Source: Engraulis encrasicolus (Eukaryota > Chordata > Actinopteri > Clupeiformes > Engraulidae). From it: 64,000 bases of DNA. The position numbers and the translations under genes were made by a program. Where the stretch lies: assembly GCF_034702125.1 (NCBI RefSeq), contig NC_085876.1:17750014-17814013 (forward strand), read 5' to 3'. The notes beneath the pieces were generated by a model. That model had not been told where the DNA came from. It saw only the letters and a program-made list of their open reading frames with translations, and searched no databases. Below are positions 23,945 to 44,371 of the stretch, piece by piece. Numbering within the stretch: position 1 is the first letter of the stretch; every line of letters begins with the position of its first letter.

Positions 23945-25053
23945 CTGAAACATACAGACATAGTTACATGGAGTAAAATGTCATTCGAGTATTGTAAGAC
24001 AAATCACATCTTGAACATAACTTGTTATTCATGCATTATTTTATCCTGATCTGCACCACGAATCAGTACAGTGAGAGACCGGTTTTAGGGTCTCTAGATT
24101 TTTTATCAACCTTAGGCAATCCAACACATGGGGACCCAAGATAGGTTAAAGCGGTGTTTTAAAAAAGAAGAGGATGTGCAGCATTAAGGACATACATTTC
24201 TACAAGGTATTACAGAAGGCCTATTCTGTGGTGCTTAGAGAATAGCCTCAGTTCTTCAGTTACGGTAGAACCGAATGGTGTTTTCCTACAACTGTGATTA
24301 CACGTTCAACACATATTGGCGAGAGTCGACCAGAATTGTCCAGAACTGATTTCACCACGTGGGGTTTGACTTTAGTATGAACGTATATTGTAATAGAGGG
24401 GAAATAGCCCATCATTTGAATTTTGATTGGTCACGTGGCCTGTGCTTGCACTGGAAAACAGGCATTAGGTAGGCGCCTAAACGCACTAGACATCTACTGA
24501 CTTTTCACTGACATCTACCTACTCTTTCACCAGATAGGTGATAGACCTACAAAAGGTAGCTTTTTTACTAGCTTAGTTTTTAGCGACTGGTTAGTTTGGG
24601 TATGGTTTTGGGAGTAAGTTCTGTAATACCACAAACACTTTACACATTACTCTAGTTGTTTGAGGATAGCTAGGCAAGATGTAAACATTAACTGACATTC
24701 AAGGGTGATGCACCATCACCCATTTCAAAAGAACCACACATGATAACAGCAACATGCACTGTCGTCCAAGTTAACGTTCACAAGTTGTACACCAGCTAAC
24801 GTCAGCGACAACTCCCGTGCATCACGCACAACTCATTGCTCACTTTAGCCACCATATCGCTGGGCAAAGTGGGTATTTTAGCAGTGTGCAAAGGGAAAAT
24901 GGTGCTCTTTAGTTTGCAGATTCATGGCGGTACATGACGCATTAGATTATCATCTAGTCAAGTTGTATCGTGTTAACATTTAGCTTGCTAAATATGGCTA
25001 GCACTAACGAGACACGATTGTTTGATACATAAGGAAGTACAACGGGAGCTTAC
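23945..25053. other. nup98 intron 1, no recognisable element
   Basis: I see no coding exon, repeat with clear ends, or RNA gene in this interval. Confidence 0.5.
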
Positions 25054-25200
25054 CCTCGCCAAGTGGATAGTAAGTATCCGTGCGAGTCTTCGCCTCGACA
25101 CTCAGACTAATTACAAATAAATTGTAGGTATCCCACGCTGTTAAATGTTTATCACGGCCTTTGACGGATGAAGCAATAAAAGTACGACAACAGTGAGACC
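25054..25200 (-). other. nup98: candidate nup98 non-coding exon 1
   Basis: A donor GAGG|GTAAGC at 25053 ends a stretch lying just downstream of the NRF1/ETS-like promoter. It is the natural partner for the acceptor ahead of the nup98 ATG. The 5' boundary is a guess; the transcription start could be anywhere up to about 25245. Confidence 0.55.
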
Positions 25201-25221
25201 GGGCTTTCGCATGTCAGAGAC

Positions 25222-25264
25222 AAGTGCGCATGCGTCACTGTAACCGCCCGGAAGTGACGTCGTG
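25222..25264 (-). promoter_or_regulatory. nup98: nup98 promoter elements (NRF1-like, ETS/CRE-like)
   Basis: GTGCGCATGCG at 25224-25234 fits the NRF1 consensus. CCGGAAGTGACGTCG at 25248-25262 is a fused ETS site and cAMP-response element. No TATA box is seen. These are typical housekeeping-promoter motifs and fit a nucleoporin gene; binding itself is inferred. Confidence 0.6.
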
Positions 25265-25597
25265 TAATTTGTCAATCCGCCACGCTCAACCAAAGTCTCT
25301 GCTGCCATCTAGTGCTAAACCAAGAAATTACAAAAAAGAAACTGCAAAAAGACGACAAATAAAAAAATGATGCAAAAGCAAAAAATGTGGGTTTTATGCA
25401 GGATGTCTCACAGTGATAATATGATTGTACATAAACTTCTGTTTTTTGAAAATGTAATGGGCTAGCCTATTTGAGGCTAGATTAATCAAATTATATTCCA
25501 AACAGTGGTGTGCACAGACATTTTTGGAGGCAGGTGCTCGAGGGGGATTGGGGGCATGTGAAACTTGTGGATTTGGGTTATTACAGGCCTATTACAT

Positions 25598-26520
25598 CAT
25601 TACATTACATTGCATTTGGCAGATGCTTTTTAACCAAAGTGACAAATCAAGGACATAATCATAGCCAACATCACTAGCAGATACAAAGTGCAGGAAATAT
25701 ACAGAGCAACAAGTGCAGATGCTAAGTAGGGTTTTTTTTTTTTTTTTTTCAAGTAGGCTGCGGCCTACTTTAGCACAGAGTTAAGCAGAGTACACACACG
25801 TGCACATCCCATAGTGTGGCAGGCCAGGGATTAGTTTAGACCTTATGTAGACCTCCTTGGTTTAGACTAGTGGTGTCAAACTCAAATTCCCAGTGGGCCA
25901 AAATCTAAATCTGGGGCGAAGTCGCGGGCCGAACTCAATATTCAAAAAGTACTGAAATTGTGCATGTGCGCACCGCTTACAATATTCAAATGCTTACATC
26001 TTAAACACTCAATTCCAGCAGATATTGCAGTTCAAATGTGCCTGCACAGTCTGTTGTAAATGAGTGGAAGGCATCACTGATGCACTTGTATGAGCATGTA
26101 ACACCCAAAATGTCATGTTCAAGTCATATTAAAATGCATTAATGTGTAGGGGGGCCAACTGTAATGTACACTTGAAATGATCTCGCGGGCCAAATAAAAT
26201 GACTCCGCGGGCCAAATTTGGCCCAGGGCCTGAGTTTGACATCCCCGGTTTAGACAGTTAAGAAAGAGAAGAGTCTTCACTTGATTCTTGAAGGTTGAGA
26301 GAGATGTGTGTCTTGCTGCCTCAGGGAGATCGTTCCACCACCGAGGAACAATGACAGAGACCAGTCTTCAGGGATCGTATAGAGCGAGCAGGTGGCAGGG
26401 CCAGGCGGTTTGTGTTGGAAGAGCGTAGTTCTCTTCCAGGAGCATAAGGCCTTAGTATGTCCTTCAGATAAGCTGGAGTCATTCCTGCGGTGGTTTTGTA
26501 GGCAATTGGTATTACACAAC
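25598..26520. repeat. interspersed repeat (GCATTTGGCAGATGC family), split by hAT MITE
   Basis: Begins ACATTACATTACATTGCATT. The body shares GGACATAATCATAGCC, GCAGGGCCAGGCGG and GAGCGTAGTTCTC with 55082-55930. The MITE at 25868-26247 interrupts it. Confidence 0.65.
25868..26247. mobile_element. hAT-type MITE (TAGTGGTGTCAAACTC)
   Basis: Ends TAGTGGTGTCAAACTCAA and TGAGTTTGACATCCCCG with a perfect 8-bp duplication GTTTAGAC at 25860-25867 and 26248-26255. The interior has GCGGGCCAAAT repeats. Confidence 0.85.
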
Positions 26521-26752
26521 AAACTGGTTTTGGCCCAAACAGGTTCTAACCAGTTCTAACTCAATCAAACCAGCTCTGGCCAGAACCGGTTCTAACTGGA
26601 TCGAAACGGATTCTAATTGGATCAAATCAGTTTTGGCACCGGTTTGATCTGGCCAGAAACAGTTTTACCCGGTTGAGAACAGGTTTGATCCGGCCAATAG
26701 GCCTGATTTCATCCAGGTAGAACTGGTTAGAACTGATTTGATTCAGTTGGAA
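26518..26752. repeat. cluster of degenerate AACCGGTT-type dyads
   Basis: About ten variants of a short dyad (AACTGGTT, AACAGGTT, AACCAGTT, AACCGGTT, ACCGGTTTGATC) in 235 bp, with no clean period. Neither coding nor a known transposon end. Confidence 0.6.
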
Positions 26753-26811
26753 ATGTAAGCTAAGGCGTTAAGTTCTGCCAGGAAGATGACAGTGTTTATC
26801 TTTTTTTTTAA

Positions 26812-26990
26812 GTTTTTTGGGGGGGCTTTTTGGGCTTTATTATTACAGGACAGTGGGAGAGTAGACAGGAAATTACTGGGAGAGAGAGATGGGGCAGGGT
26901 CGTGACCCAGCCGGACTCGAACCGGGATCCCCGTGGGCAATGTAAGCCCAAATGTGATGGGCTTAGCGTGCTGCGCCACAGCGCCCCCCG
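26812..26990 (-). mobile_element. tRNA-like SINE (GGGGGCGCTGTGG family), reverse
   Basis: Complement of the family at 20056: CTTTATTATTACAGGACAGT, GGACTCGAACC and TGCGCCACAGCGCCCCCCG. Confidence 0.7.
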
Positions 26991-27007
26991 AGACAGTATT
27001 TATCTTA

Positions 27008-28396
27008 CAGTTTTTCTCAATTGGTTTTGTAAATTTCTCGAATCTCTCGCAATTTGCGAAACATAATATTCATTCTCAAAACAGCTTTGACCAAATGGTA
27101 AAACACAGTGGATGACCTGCAAAATGGTGTCTCTTGCTCAAAATTACATTACATTACATTGCATTTGGCAGACACTTTATAACCAAAGCGACTTTCAAAA
27201 GAGGACATAATCAAGCCAACATCACAAGCAAATACAAAGTGCACAGGAAATATACAGAACAACAAGTGCAGTTGCAAAGAGGGGTTAGTTTTTTTTTTTT
27301 TAAGAGTAAATAAAGAGTAAATAACAAGTAAACACACACACGAACACATACACACATACACACACACACACACACACAAACAAAATCCTTAGTTTGTCTT
27401 TCAAAACCAACTTTTTGTGTCAATGAATGTGTCAGTGCCGGCAGAATGGTTAGTCATTGTATCATAGTGTATGGACAAGCTAGTCAAATCGATTTGTCAT
27501 GTTGTCAATTGACTAGTACACTCTTGAGGATCTTTTCTGAAGCGAAATGTTGTTTAGATTGGATGGGAAATGTTGTAAATTCGACTTTATATTACATTGA
27601 TCAGATTACATTGATCAGATTGTACTAGACAATACTTTTAGAGTATGACCTATTTATTGGCACGTTTTCTCATTGCAAAATAGAAAAAATAGCCAACTCT
27701 GGTTGAGGTGTCAAAGTGCACCCTCTACCACCCCTTTTTACTTGTCTTGCAGGCTCATGTGAAAAAAATATAGAACTGTAAAGCAAACTACATTTGAAAC
27801 AATACACTGGTATTGTATAAAGTGCACTTACTGTCTTGTGAAATTCTATGGAAATATTGTAATTTTGCATGGAGCGTAATTATAAAGGCCACATGAGGCA
27901 TAGAGTAATGTAATGCAGTACAGTGCCTATTGTTGTATTGCATGCCTGTTTTCTCTTTCCCTTCAACTGCTTTTGATTAGAGAGCGTCAATATGTACCTG
28001 CGATCAATTTACCAATTCAGATCACATTTATAGACAAAAATCCAATGGAAATTATACAGTGCTCAACACATTATGACAGCTTGGTAAATATTTTTGCATG
28101 TCAAGACTTATACTATGACCGAGGGGCCTAAATGTTTTGGGGGATGCTATAGTTTCATGTATTCAGTGACAATGATTTTTGAGTGATATGACGAAAGCAA
28201 TTGATAACGTACGAAACAATGGAGAATTGTACACAACCATTTGCATGGTGATGAAAGCATTTGCTATATGCTGAAAACAATGAGAAACGTATTTTACCAT
28301 GTGCACAGCTAACACCAGGAAGTCATAATTGAACAAAACCTTTTGAGAATGATGATTCTGTTGTGAGAAATGTACAGAAGCAATTGAGAAAAACTG
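27008..28396. mobile_element. Tc1/mariner-like element, non-coding, 1.39 kb
   Basis: Inverted ends CAGTTTTTCTCAATTG and CAATTGAGAAAAACTG, each flanked by TA. The size is that of a full Tc1 element but no transposase frame remains. A GCATTTGGCAGACAC repeat (27143-27330) and a (CA)n run (27331-27378) lie inside it. Confidence 0.65.
27331..27378. repeat. (CA)n microsatellite
   Basis: Imperfect CA tract inside the 27008-28396 element. Confidence 0.85.
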
Positions 28397-28410
28397 TAAT
28401 TACCCAACAT

Positions 28411-29031
28411 GATCTCCAAAAATTCTGTGCTCCTGGACACGGATGTTAAGGACACGAAATCCGTGTCCAGGAGCACGGATTTTGCCAAAATTCTGTGCTC
28501 CTGGACACGGAATTGTTTTCCGTGCTCCTGGACACGGAATTGTTTTCCGTGCTCTCTCTATACTCCCACAGCTCTATGTTTCCACAGTCTTGTGTTTTCT
28601 CAGGATTTTTCCAATTTCAAATATTTTTTCTAAAAAAAAAACATTACTTACTGACAGGTTAGGGTTAGGGATTGTTTTGGCACAGCTAGTATTCTTTCAT
28701 TCATTATATGAATTTGATAGCCTATCAGCCAACTGGAAAAGGTATTTCTCAAAAATATGTCTTTAATGACAGGTTAAGGTTAGGGAATGTTTTGGTCAGG
28801 GCACAACTTAAATTGCTATAGCATTATTTTGCTTAGGATTAGCATTTGGTATGTATTTTCTAATGATAGAGTTAACACAGTGCTGTGGGAATATAGAAAG
28901 CATTTCCGTGTGCCCATCACGGAAAACAATTCCGTGTCCAGGAGCACGGAATTCTGGCAAAATCCATGCTCCTGGACACGGATTTCGTGTCCTTAACATC
29001 CGTGTCCAGGAGCACAGAATTTTTGGAGATC
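28411..29031. mobile_element. TIR element built from a 14-bp iterated motif
   Basis: 621 bp with inverted ends starting GATCTCCAAAAATTCTGTG and about 100 bp of complementarity. The motif CTCCTGGACACGGA occurs seven times in both orientations: near 28430, 28460, 28498, 28525, 28931, 28969 and 29000. The middle has two copies of GACAGGTTAGGGTTAGGG-like sequence. No open frame and no clear target duplication; it starts 15 bp after the preceding Tc1-like element. Confidence 0.75.
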
Positions 29032-30047
29032 AGACTGAATTACCGGTACTCACTTGCATTAACCAACCAATCACTGCTCTAGTTCTCGGGTATTCCAGCT
29101 TTCTCACATTATCATCCATCTACCTACAGCCAATAGGATGCCTGCATGCTCATTTAAAACCTTCTGTCTGTCTCTGTTCTTCTGCTTACTAGAGTACGCC
29201 GGTGTCAACGCCTCCCACCTCCTCCCCTTCAGCCTCCATTGCCTGCTGCTCCCTATGTGAGGAGGTGATGCGATGGGTCTCTGCTTCAGACGCAGTTTGG
29301 TATCTTCTCTCCAGCCTTGAAACTACAAATAATGCTGAGATCGTCTGCTGCAGTCATCGAGGTCCTGGGTTGATGGTTCACTCTGTAATCTGCTGTAGAT
29401 GCCAGCCAACATCCGCAGATGTCCGTGCATTGGCGCCAGTGTGTGGGGTTGTATTGAAAATAATGGAATCAAAGTTTGGCCAATGTGCAGAGGCCCTGAT
29501 TTTTCAAAAGTTATTTAGAAAATGCCAGAGGAGGCTCAGAATGTGTCTGTTTCTATATGAATATCACATCAAATTCCATTCTGAAATAATCTTAACATTT
29601 ACATATTTGGTTCCCGTCCTGTGAAGGCCGACTGCTGGCTTCCTCAGTGTTGTCAATAAATGAAACGTTTCATTGCAAAACGGTGTATCCACCACTTTTG
29701 ACTTTTGCATTTTATTATTGAGAATGACTGTTCAGGGGTCCTATCACCTATGTGTGAATTCTTGCCATTCAAATATTTGGGGAACATACTTTTTAAACCT
29801 ATATAAAATGCATTTTGTAATGCAATGCAACGGAATGCAAAATACAAAAATTGAAATTTCCAAACATTCTACAAAATGGATATACACCGTTTTGCAACGA
29901 CACCCTTCAAATACAGTACCTTGAATTTCATTTGGCCAATCGAGTCTTTCTTGGTAGAACTACCCATCTCAAGGTTACGCTCCCCTCCATCCCCTCTACC
30001 TGCTCAACAGGTCTGTTGTTTGGCATTGCAGAAAAATGACACAACAT
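29032..30047. other. intergenic, no supported feature
   Basis: Contains a 140-codon open frame on the plus strand (29202-29624) with no recognisable domain, no family match and no splice partner. Otherwise unremarkable. Confidence 0.5.
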
Positions 30048-30055
30048 ATGAAGAC

Positions 30056-30346
30056 CAGGGGCGGTTCTAAGGGGTGGCAGGGGCTGGCATTTGCCCCCCC
30101 AGAAATATGATTTGCCACCCCAATTAAGAGCCCTGATTGTGACCAATAGCCTTAATGCTTGACATCATTTCAGACATAGAACTTTAGGTTGCAGGGTTTC
30201 ACTTTAAGGGATTCCCTGTATCACATAAGTGTGTGTGTCGATTTTATAGTGTTTATAATTTCCCCTTAGTGTAGGAGCATGCCCCCCTGAAATACACTTC
30301 GCCACCCCTTTGCCACCCCAAGAATAAATGTCTGGAACCGCCCCTG
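30056..30346. mobile_element. hAT-type MITE (CAGGGGCGGTTCTA)
   Basis: 291 bp, ends CAGGGGCGGTTCTA and GGAACCGCCCCTG, with a perfect 8-bp duplication ATGAAGAC (30048-30055, 30347-30354). Confidence 0.9.
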
Positions 30347-30550
30347 ATGAAGACACAAAAAAAATACATCAATGAGTTGACAATTAGACATTAATGTTGT
30401 AGACGGTGAATTCTTTATCTGTATAATTGAAATATTGTTTGCCATTGTTGTTCACTGAAATGTTGTTCATTGAAATGTATACATAATGTGTGAAAAATCC
30501 ACACTAATACATCATGGTGTATGCATAGATAGATAGACAGATAGATTCTG

Positions 30551-30657
<107 letters not shown>

Positions 30658-30711
30658 TCAGACTGACAGAGAGATAGACAGATAGACAGACAGACAGATA
30701 CTGCTGAGTTT

Positions 30712-30717
30712 TTTATT
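30712..30717 (-). terminator. serpinf1: serpinf1 polyadenylation signal
   Basis: AATAAA on the minus strand, 53 nt after the serpinf1 stop codon. Confidence 0.7.
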
Positions 30718-30769
30718 TGCAAACATGCAAAACAGGATTTGCGAGAGTTGAGCAACAAACACGCTTGCT

Positions 30770-40106
<9,337 letters not shown>

Positions 40107-40164
40107 CCTGAAAACATAATAAAAACCAAACATCAATGAATACGTACATATGGTCCACTTTCTG

Positions 40165-40415
40165 GTGCGTCAGCCCTTTTTTTGATCACATCCGGTCCTC
40201 TGCCCTCCTCAATTGATCACACCAAGTCACAAGTGTGACTTGTCAGGACTCATAAGCGAACCGTACTGAGACTATGTCAATAACAATCACAGTACGGTTC
40301 ATTTCCGAGGGGTCTAGGTAAACTTTGGGGTGTTCACATATGCACAGAAAATGCTGAGTCAAAAGTCTGAGTTCACTTAAATGGCTGAAAGGGACCAGGT
40401 GTGAAAACACCCTAA
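40165..40415. repeat. TTTTCACACCTGGTCCC repeat, reverse
   Basis: Contains CCAAGTCACAAGTGTGACTT, AACCGTACTGAGAC, and ends GGACCAGGTGTGAAAACACC. It lies immediately upstream of serpinf1 coding exon 1. Confidence 0.6.
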
Positions 40416-40419
40416 ATAT

Positions 40420-42580
40420 CAAATGCACTTTCACTTAGCCTTTGAATTGATATGATATGATAACTGATATTGAATAGTATATATATATACAGTATATTAA
40501 ATCGGGTGAAAAGTCTGAGAGTAATACTACCCAGACAGCACCCTCTCACATCGCTCCTCTACTTTCACAGCACTTTTACATCCAGGAGTGGACTGGGATG
40601 AAATATCAGAATGGGCATTTTTTTTTAGCCAAGACCGGTCCACAAGGCATTGTGAGCGACAATACAGCCTTTAACAAATTTTTAGTCTTCCAATATGAGC
40701 TATTTTGACCCTAACAGCCAAAATGCTTTGGTAATATCTTACTATCTCAAAGAGGCTTGCTGTAGAAGCATGAGGACGGACACCACAGAGAGGCCAAAAT
40801 CAGACCAAAATCATCAACAGTCCATCGGGCAAATGCCCTGTATGCCATATTACCAGTCCAGCCTTGTTTACATCTGAGGAAAATCTCCAGACTGCACCCT
40901 GCACTGATCCATCACTCAATTGGACGACTCCTGAACAGTTTAGTAACATCTCAATTGACTGCAACGCAATTCTATCAGGCACCTGACCTCAAACAAGCTC
41001 ACTCACCACCTGCAAAACTCTCCAACACAAATTACCACCAGCACAAAGTTACACCTCTCCTATGTGAATGGCTTCCAATGGCTTCCAATATTTCAAATGG
41101 CTTCCAATTCATCAAAGGACTGATTCTTGACTTGCCCCATCACAAGACCATAATGGGAGAGACAGCACCTTCTCCTGCGCTTGTTGTTGTTGGTCTTCAT
41201 CTTCTTCTTATTATTATTACTACTATTATTAAATCAGATCCAATTATGGTTTAAAAAAAACCCAAAAAAACAAAAAAACGGTAGGGCACTCGTCTGCCAT
41301 GCAGCTGTCCCGGGTTGGAGTCCCGACCCGGGTCCTTTACCGGCCCTGCCCCGTCTCTCTCTCCCCACTCGCTTCCTGTCACCAACTTCACTGTCCTATC
41401 ATTAATAGTCAAAAATAAAATAATAAGAAGAATTAAAAAAAATAATCACTGTCTTGTGATAGTTGGCCTGACAGGTCATGAAGATGTGAAGCCTATCAAA
41501 CATTTTGGCACTGACTGTTAACCACTTCAACCACACACAGTCAGATAACTCAAAATGCACTGCATGTTCTGTATCTGTCATAGTAGGCTAAAAACCCTTA
41601 TTATCTCCATTCATAGGCATGTAAGCCTATCACCACGGCACGAATCATTGTTCTATCAACTTGTGACCAAAACAAATATTTCTGCCTTTAATTGCGATGT
41701 AGCCAGGCTATGTTTGGCAGGGGCGCTGCTAAAAAAATTGGGCCCCATGGAAGATTCAAATGTTGGGCCCCCAGAATGATCAATTGTGTTATCAGCATCC
41801 TTCAGGGGCCCTGTCAGTGCTGTTGGGCCCTTAGAATCTGTAACACCCCCCCACCCATGATGCTTGGACTAGATAGATTGTCACTGGTAACTTTGGATTA
41901 TAAGTCAATGTGCAACTACTTAATTATATTAGCCTATCATATTCTCAAAATGTTTCATGTAGGCTAGGCCAAGCCAAAATTGAGAGGGCGGAGAAGATGC
42001 CACGCCTACTGCCAAACCCAACACGAAGTGCACTGGCGCAATTTCAGCTGTGCTGCTGTGCTGTGCACATCTGGCTTCACTCAAAGTGGCATTTGAACAG
42101 TTCCTATTCGTACCATATAGGGCTAAGCCATCAATTAGGGGCTATATGTCATAACCCCATGCTTCACAAACGCTTTAAATATTGTTTCAACGTTTTCGAA
42201 GCCAGGCCATTAATAAATTGCCCAGAGTGCGCCTAACCGTTACGCACCAAAACAACAGGCGGCAATACACCCAAGAGGAATAGCCTACCTTTAAATGATT
42301 AAAAAAAACATCACAAAAGACTTAGGCCTACTTCTTGTCTGCGAAATAGTCTTGTTGCATCGTTGCCTATCTGCTTTTGACAATAAAGTTCTCCAGAAAT
42401 GCATGTTTTTAATCATCGCTGAGGGACCATTTGAAATGTTAAAATCCGCGATAAAAACTGACCTGGCATCAGAAACAACAAGTACCATATTCGCGTCCTT
42501 CTTTGCCCGCTTCAAATCCAAAGGACCCAGACCCAACGGACGTAGAGGCACAACTGTAATCTGCCTTTTCCTACCTGCAA
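40420..42580. other. spacer upstream of serpinf1; SINE piece, otherwise unassigned
   Basis: Apart from a SINE at 41279-41420 and a weak LINE-like stretch near 41040-41160, I see no gene. An open frame at 42295-42624 shows no recognisable domain. Confidence 0.4.
41279..41420 (+). mobile_element. tRNA-derived SINE, 5'-truncated
   Basis: CGGTAGGGCACTCGTCTGCC, CTCTCTCTCCCCACTCGC and CACTGTCCTATCATTAA; same family as 15421. Confidence 0.7.
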
Positions 42581-42626
42581 ACTCAGCTTTTCCAGCCACG
42601 TTTCAAGTAGATGGTGTCACGTGACG
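42572..42626 (-). promoter_or_regulatory. candidate serpinf1 leader exon with GTCACGTGAC box
   Basis: A perfect palindromic E-box GTCACGTGAC (42616-42625) lies just upstream, on the minus strand, of a usable donor (TTTGCAG|GTAGGA). serpinf1 needs an upstream non-coding exon in this direction, so this is a candidate. The link is inferred only. Confidence 0.3.
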
Positions 42627-42708
42627 ACTGGGATGCTGCGCTTACTTCGCCAACGGCTCCCTCCACTCCCATTTTTGTTCGCTCGGTTTCCAAAAAAAGA
42701 AAGAAAAG

Positions 42709-42711
<3 letters not shown>

Positions 42712-42768
<57 letters not shown>
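42712..42768. repeat. (GA)n microsatellite
   Basis: About 28 dinucleotides, just upstream (serpinf1 sense) of the GTCACGTGAC box. Confidence 0.95.
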
Positions 42769-42769
<1 letters not shown>

Positions 42770-42780
42770 CAGGAAATCGG

Positions 42781-44370
42781 ATTGTATAACTGAGCACAAC
42801 AGCCGGGAATATCATCATGGGCTATTTCTTCTCAGTTGTGCGCCACCCAACTCGTCAGCGAAGATGAACAAGAAGTTTCCTCTTTGCCTAAACTAAAGAA
42901 CTAGCCTACCACGCCCAAAGGTGAAGTAGGCCTAGGCCCTCTTCAAATTGAAATAGCTAAAATAGCTGTTGGCCAAAATGGTTCATCAAATCACATTTGA
43001 TTCATTGAAAAGGCCAACATGTTTTGGCCATATGGGGGCCGGGTCGGCCCACTGGATGCCAATGCCAGCTGTCATTTCCTGGTAAAATAATGTGTGATGT
43101 CTGAACAGGCCTACCTAACACCCTTTTGTTTGAACCCATGTTTTTTCCCCAGGAGAACAAAAGTATTGAAACAGGACTGATAGATGTTTCTTGTGACCGA
43201 ATGTTGAATTTAGACATTTGCAGAGAAGATCCAGAGGTTCTGGAGCACAATGTTATGGACTGAGACAGATTGAGGAACCAAAGTCAGGGGCTATTAGTAC
43301 CTTTATTTCTGATCTCAGAGGCTGTTGGCGATATGATATGATAACATGATATGAGATGATGTGATATTATATGATATGATATGACTAATGTTTTGGGCTT
43401 TTTCTTTGCAGCTCTCACAATATTTCTGTCATCAACTACCAGTTGCTTTCCTTGACCGACCTCTTCAGTACACCATAACCTAAACTCCAAATTGTACTTT
43501 ATGTGCCCAATAGGCTATTCTCCCATCCCACTTTTACTCAATTTGATATATGTGTCATTTCAGTGTGTTATTATCACGATGGACACTTTCTCATGCCAAT
43601 CCCTGCTAGGTTAGTTACATGCAGTTAGTTACCTTACCAGAAAACAAGCTTATTTATTTCCGCATCAGCAAAGGATAGGCCTACTTGCTCCAGCTAGAAG
43701 AACAGTGAATGGAATCCTCCACCCTGCAGAACAAGCAGACACTTGCAGACAACTCTCATCTTCCTCCCTTCCCTTCCAAGACTGGGCTGGGACGGGAAAA
43801 TGGGCCAGGCATTTTAAAGGAACAGTCTATCTCATTTCAAGAAATTGCTCATGTGGAAAAATATGAGAATACATAGTATTTTTCGACTATGTGTTGAGGA
43901 CTCTCAAGTTTTTCAAAGTTTGGTTGGAGTGAGATTTCGTGTGTGTGTGGGGTGGGGGGGTTGTGCATTGACCCATTGACCCTCTGGGTTTCCCTTCAAT
44001 CCAGCTATGCTACTTAAAAAATGATTTGATTAGATCAAATACACTATTTATTCAATAGGTCTACCAATTAATAGCACTTGGGCCTGCTAATAGTTGGCCT
44101 TTCGGATGTAGATCAATAATTTCTGTCTGTAGCTATGTTTTCACATTCATTGCTGTGGTCAGACTGAAGATTAAGCAGGTGATGGTAGACAGTTCAGTGC
44201 ATCTTTTTTTGCACAAAAAAAATAATTTGTGCACCACTGAAACACCTCAGCCAGTAGGCTCAGGGAAGCTGACATTGGGGGGCAAAGGGGTCACTTGTCC
44301 CGGGCCCATGAATAGAGGGGGCCCAGAATTGGATCCTGGGTTTGGGGCCCTTTCTTATTTTTTTCTAAGT
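42781..44370. other. intergenic spacer, no supported feature
   Basis: No exon, transposon end pair or RNA gene recognised. 43310-43390 has repeated ATATGATATGATA-type units. Confidence 0.45.
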
Positions 44371-44371
44371 A

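Noticed and set aside
29202..29624. 140-codon plus-strand open frame between nup98 and serpinf1
   Set aside because: No recognisable domain, no homology I can name, biased composition, no splice or promoter context; likely chance.
42295..42624. 109- and 102-codon open frames on both strands upstream of serpinf1
   Set aside because: Overlapping frames without domain signatures; the minus-strand one starts with GTG.
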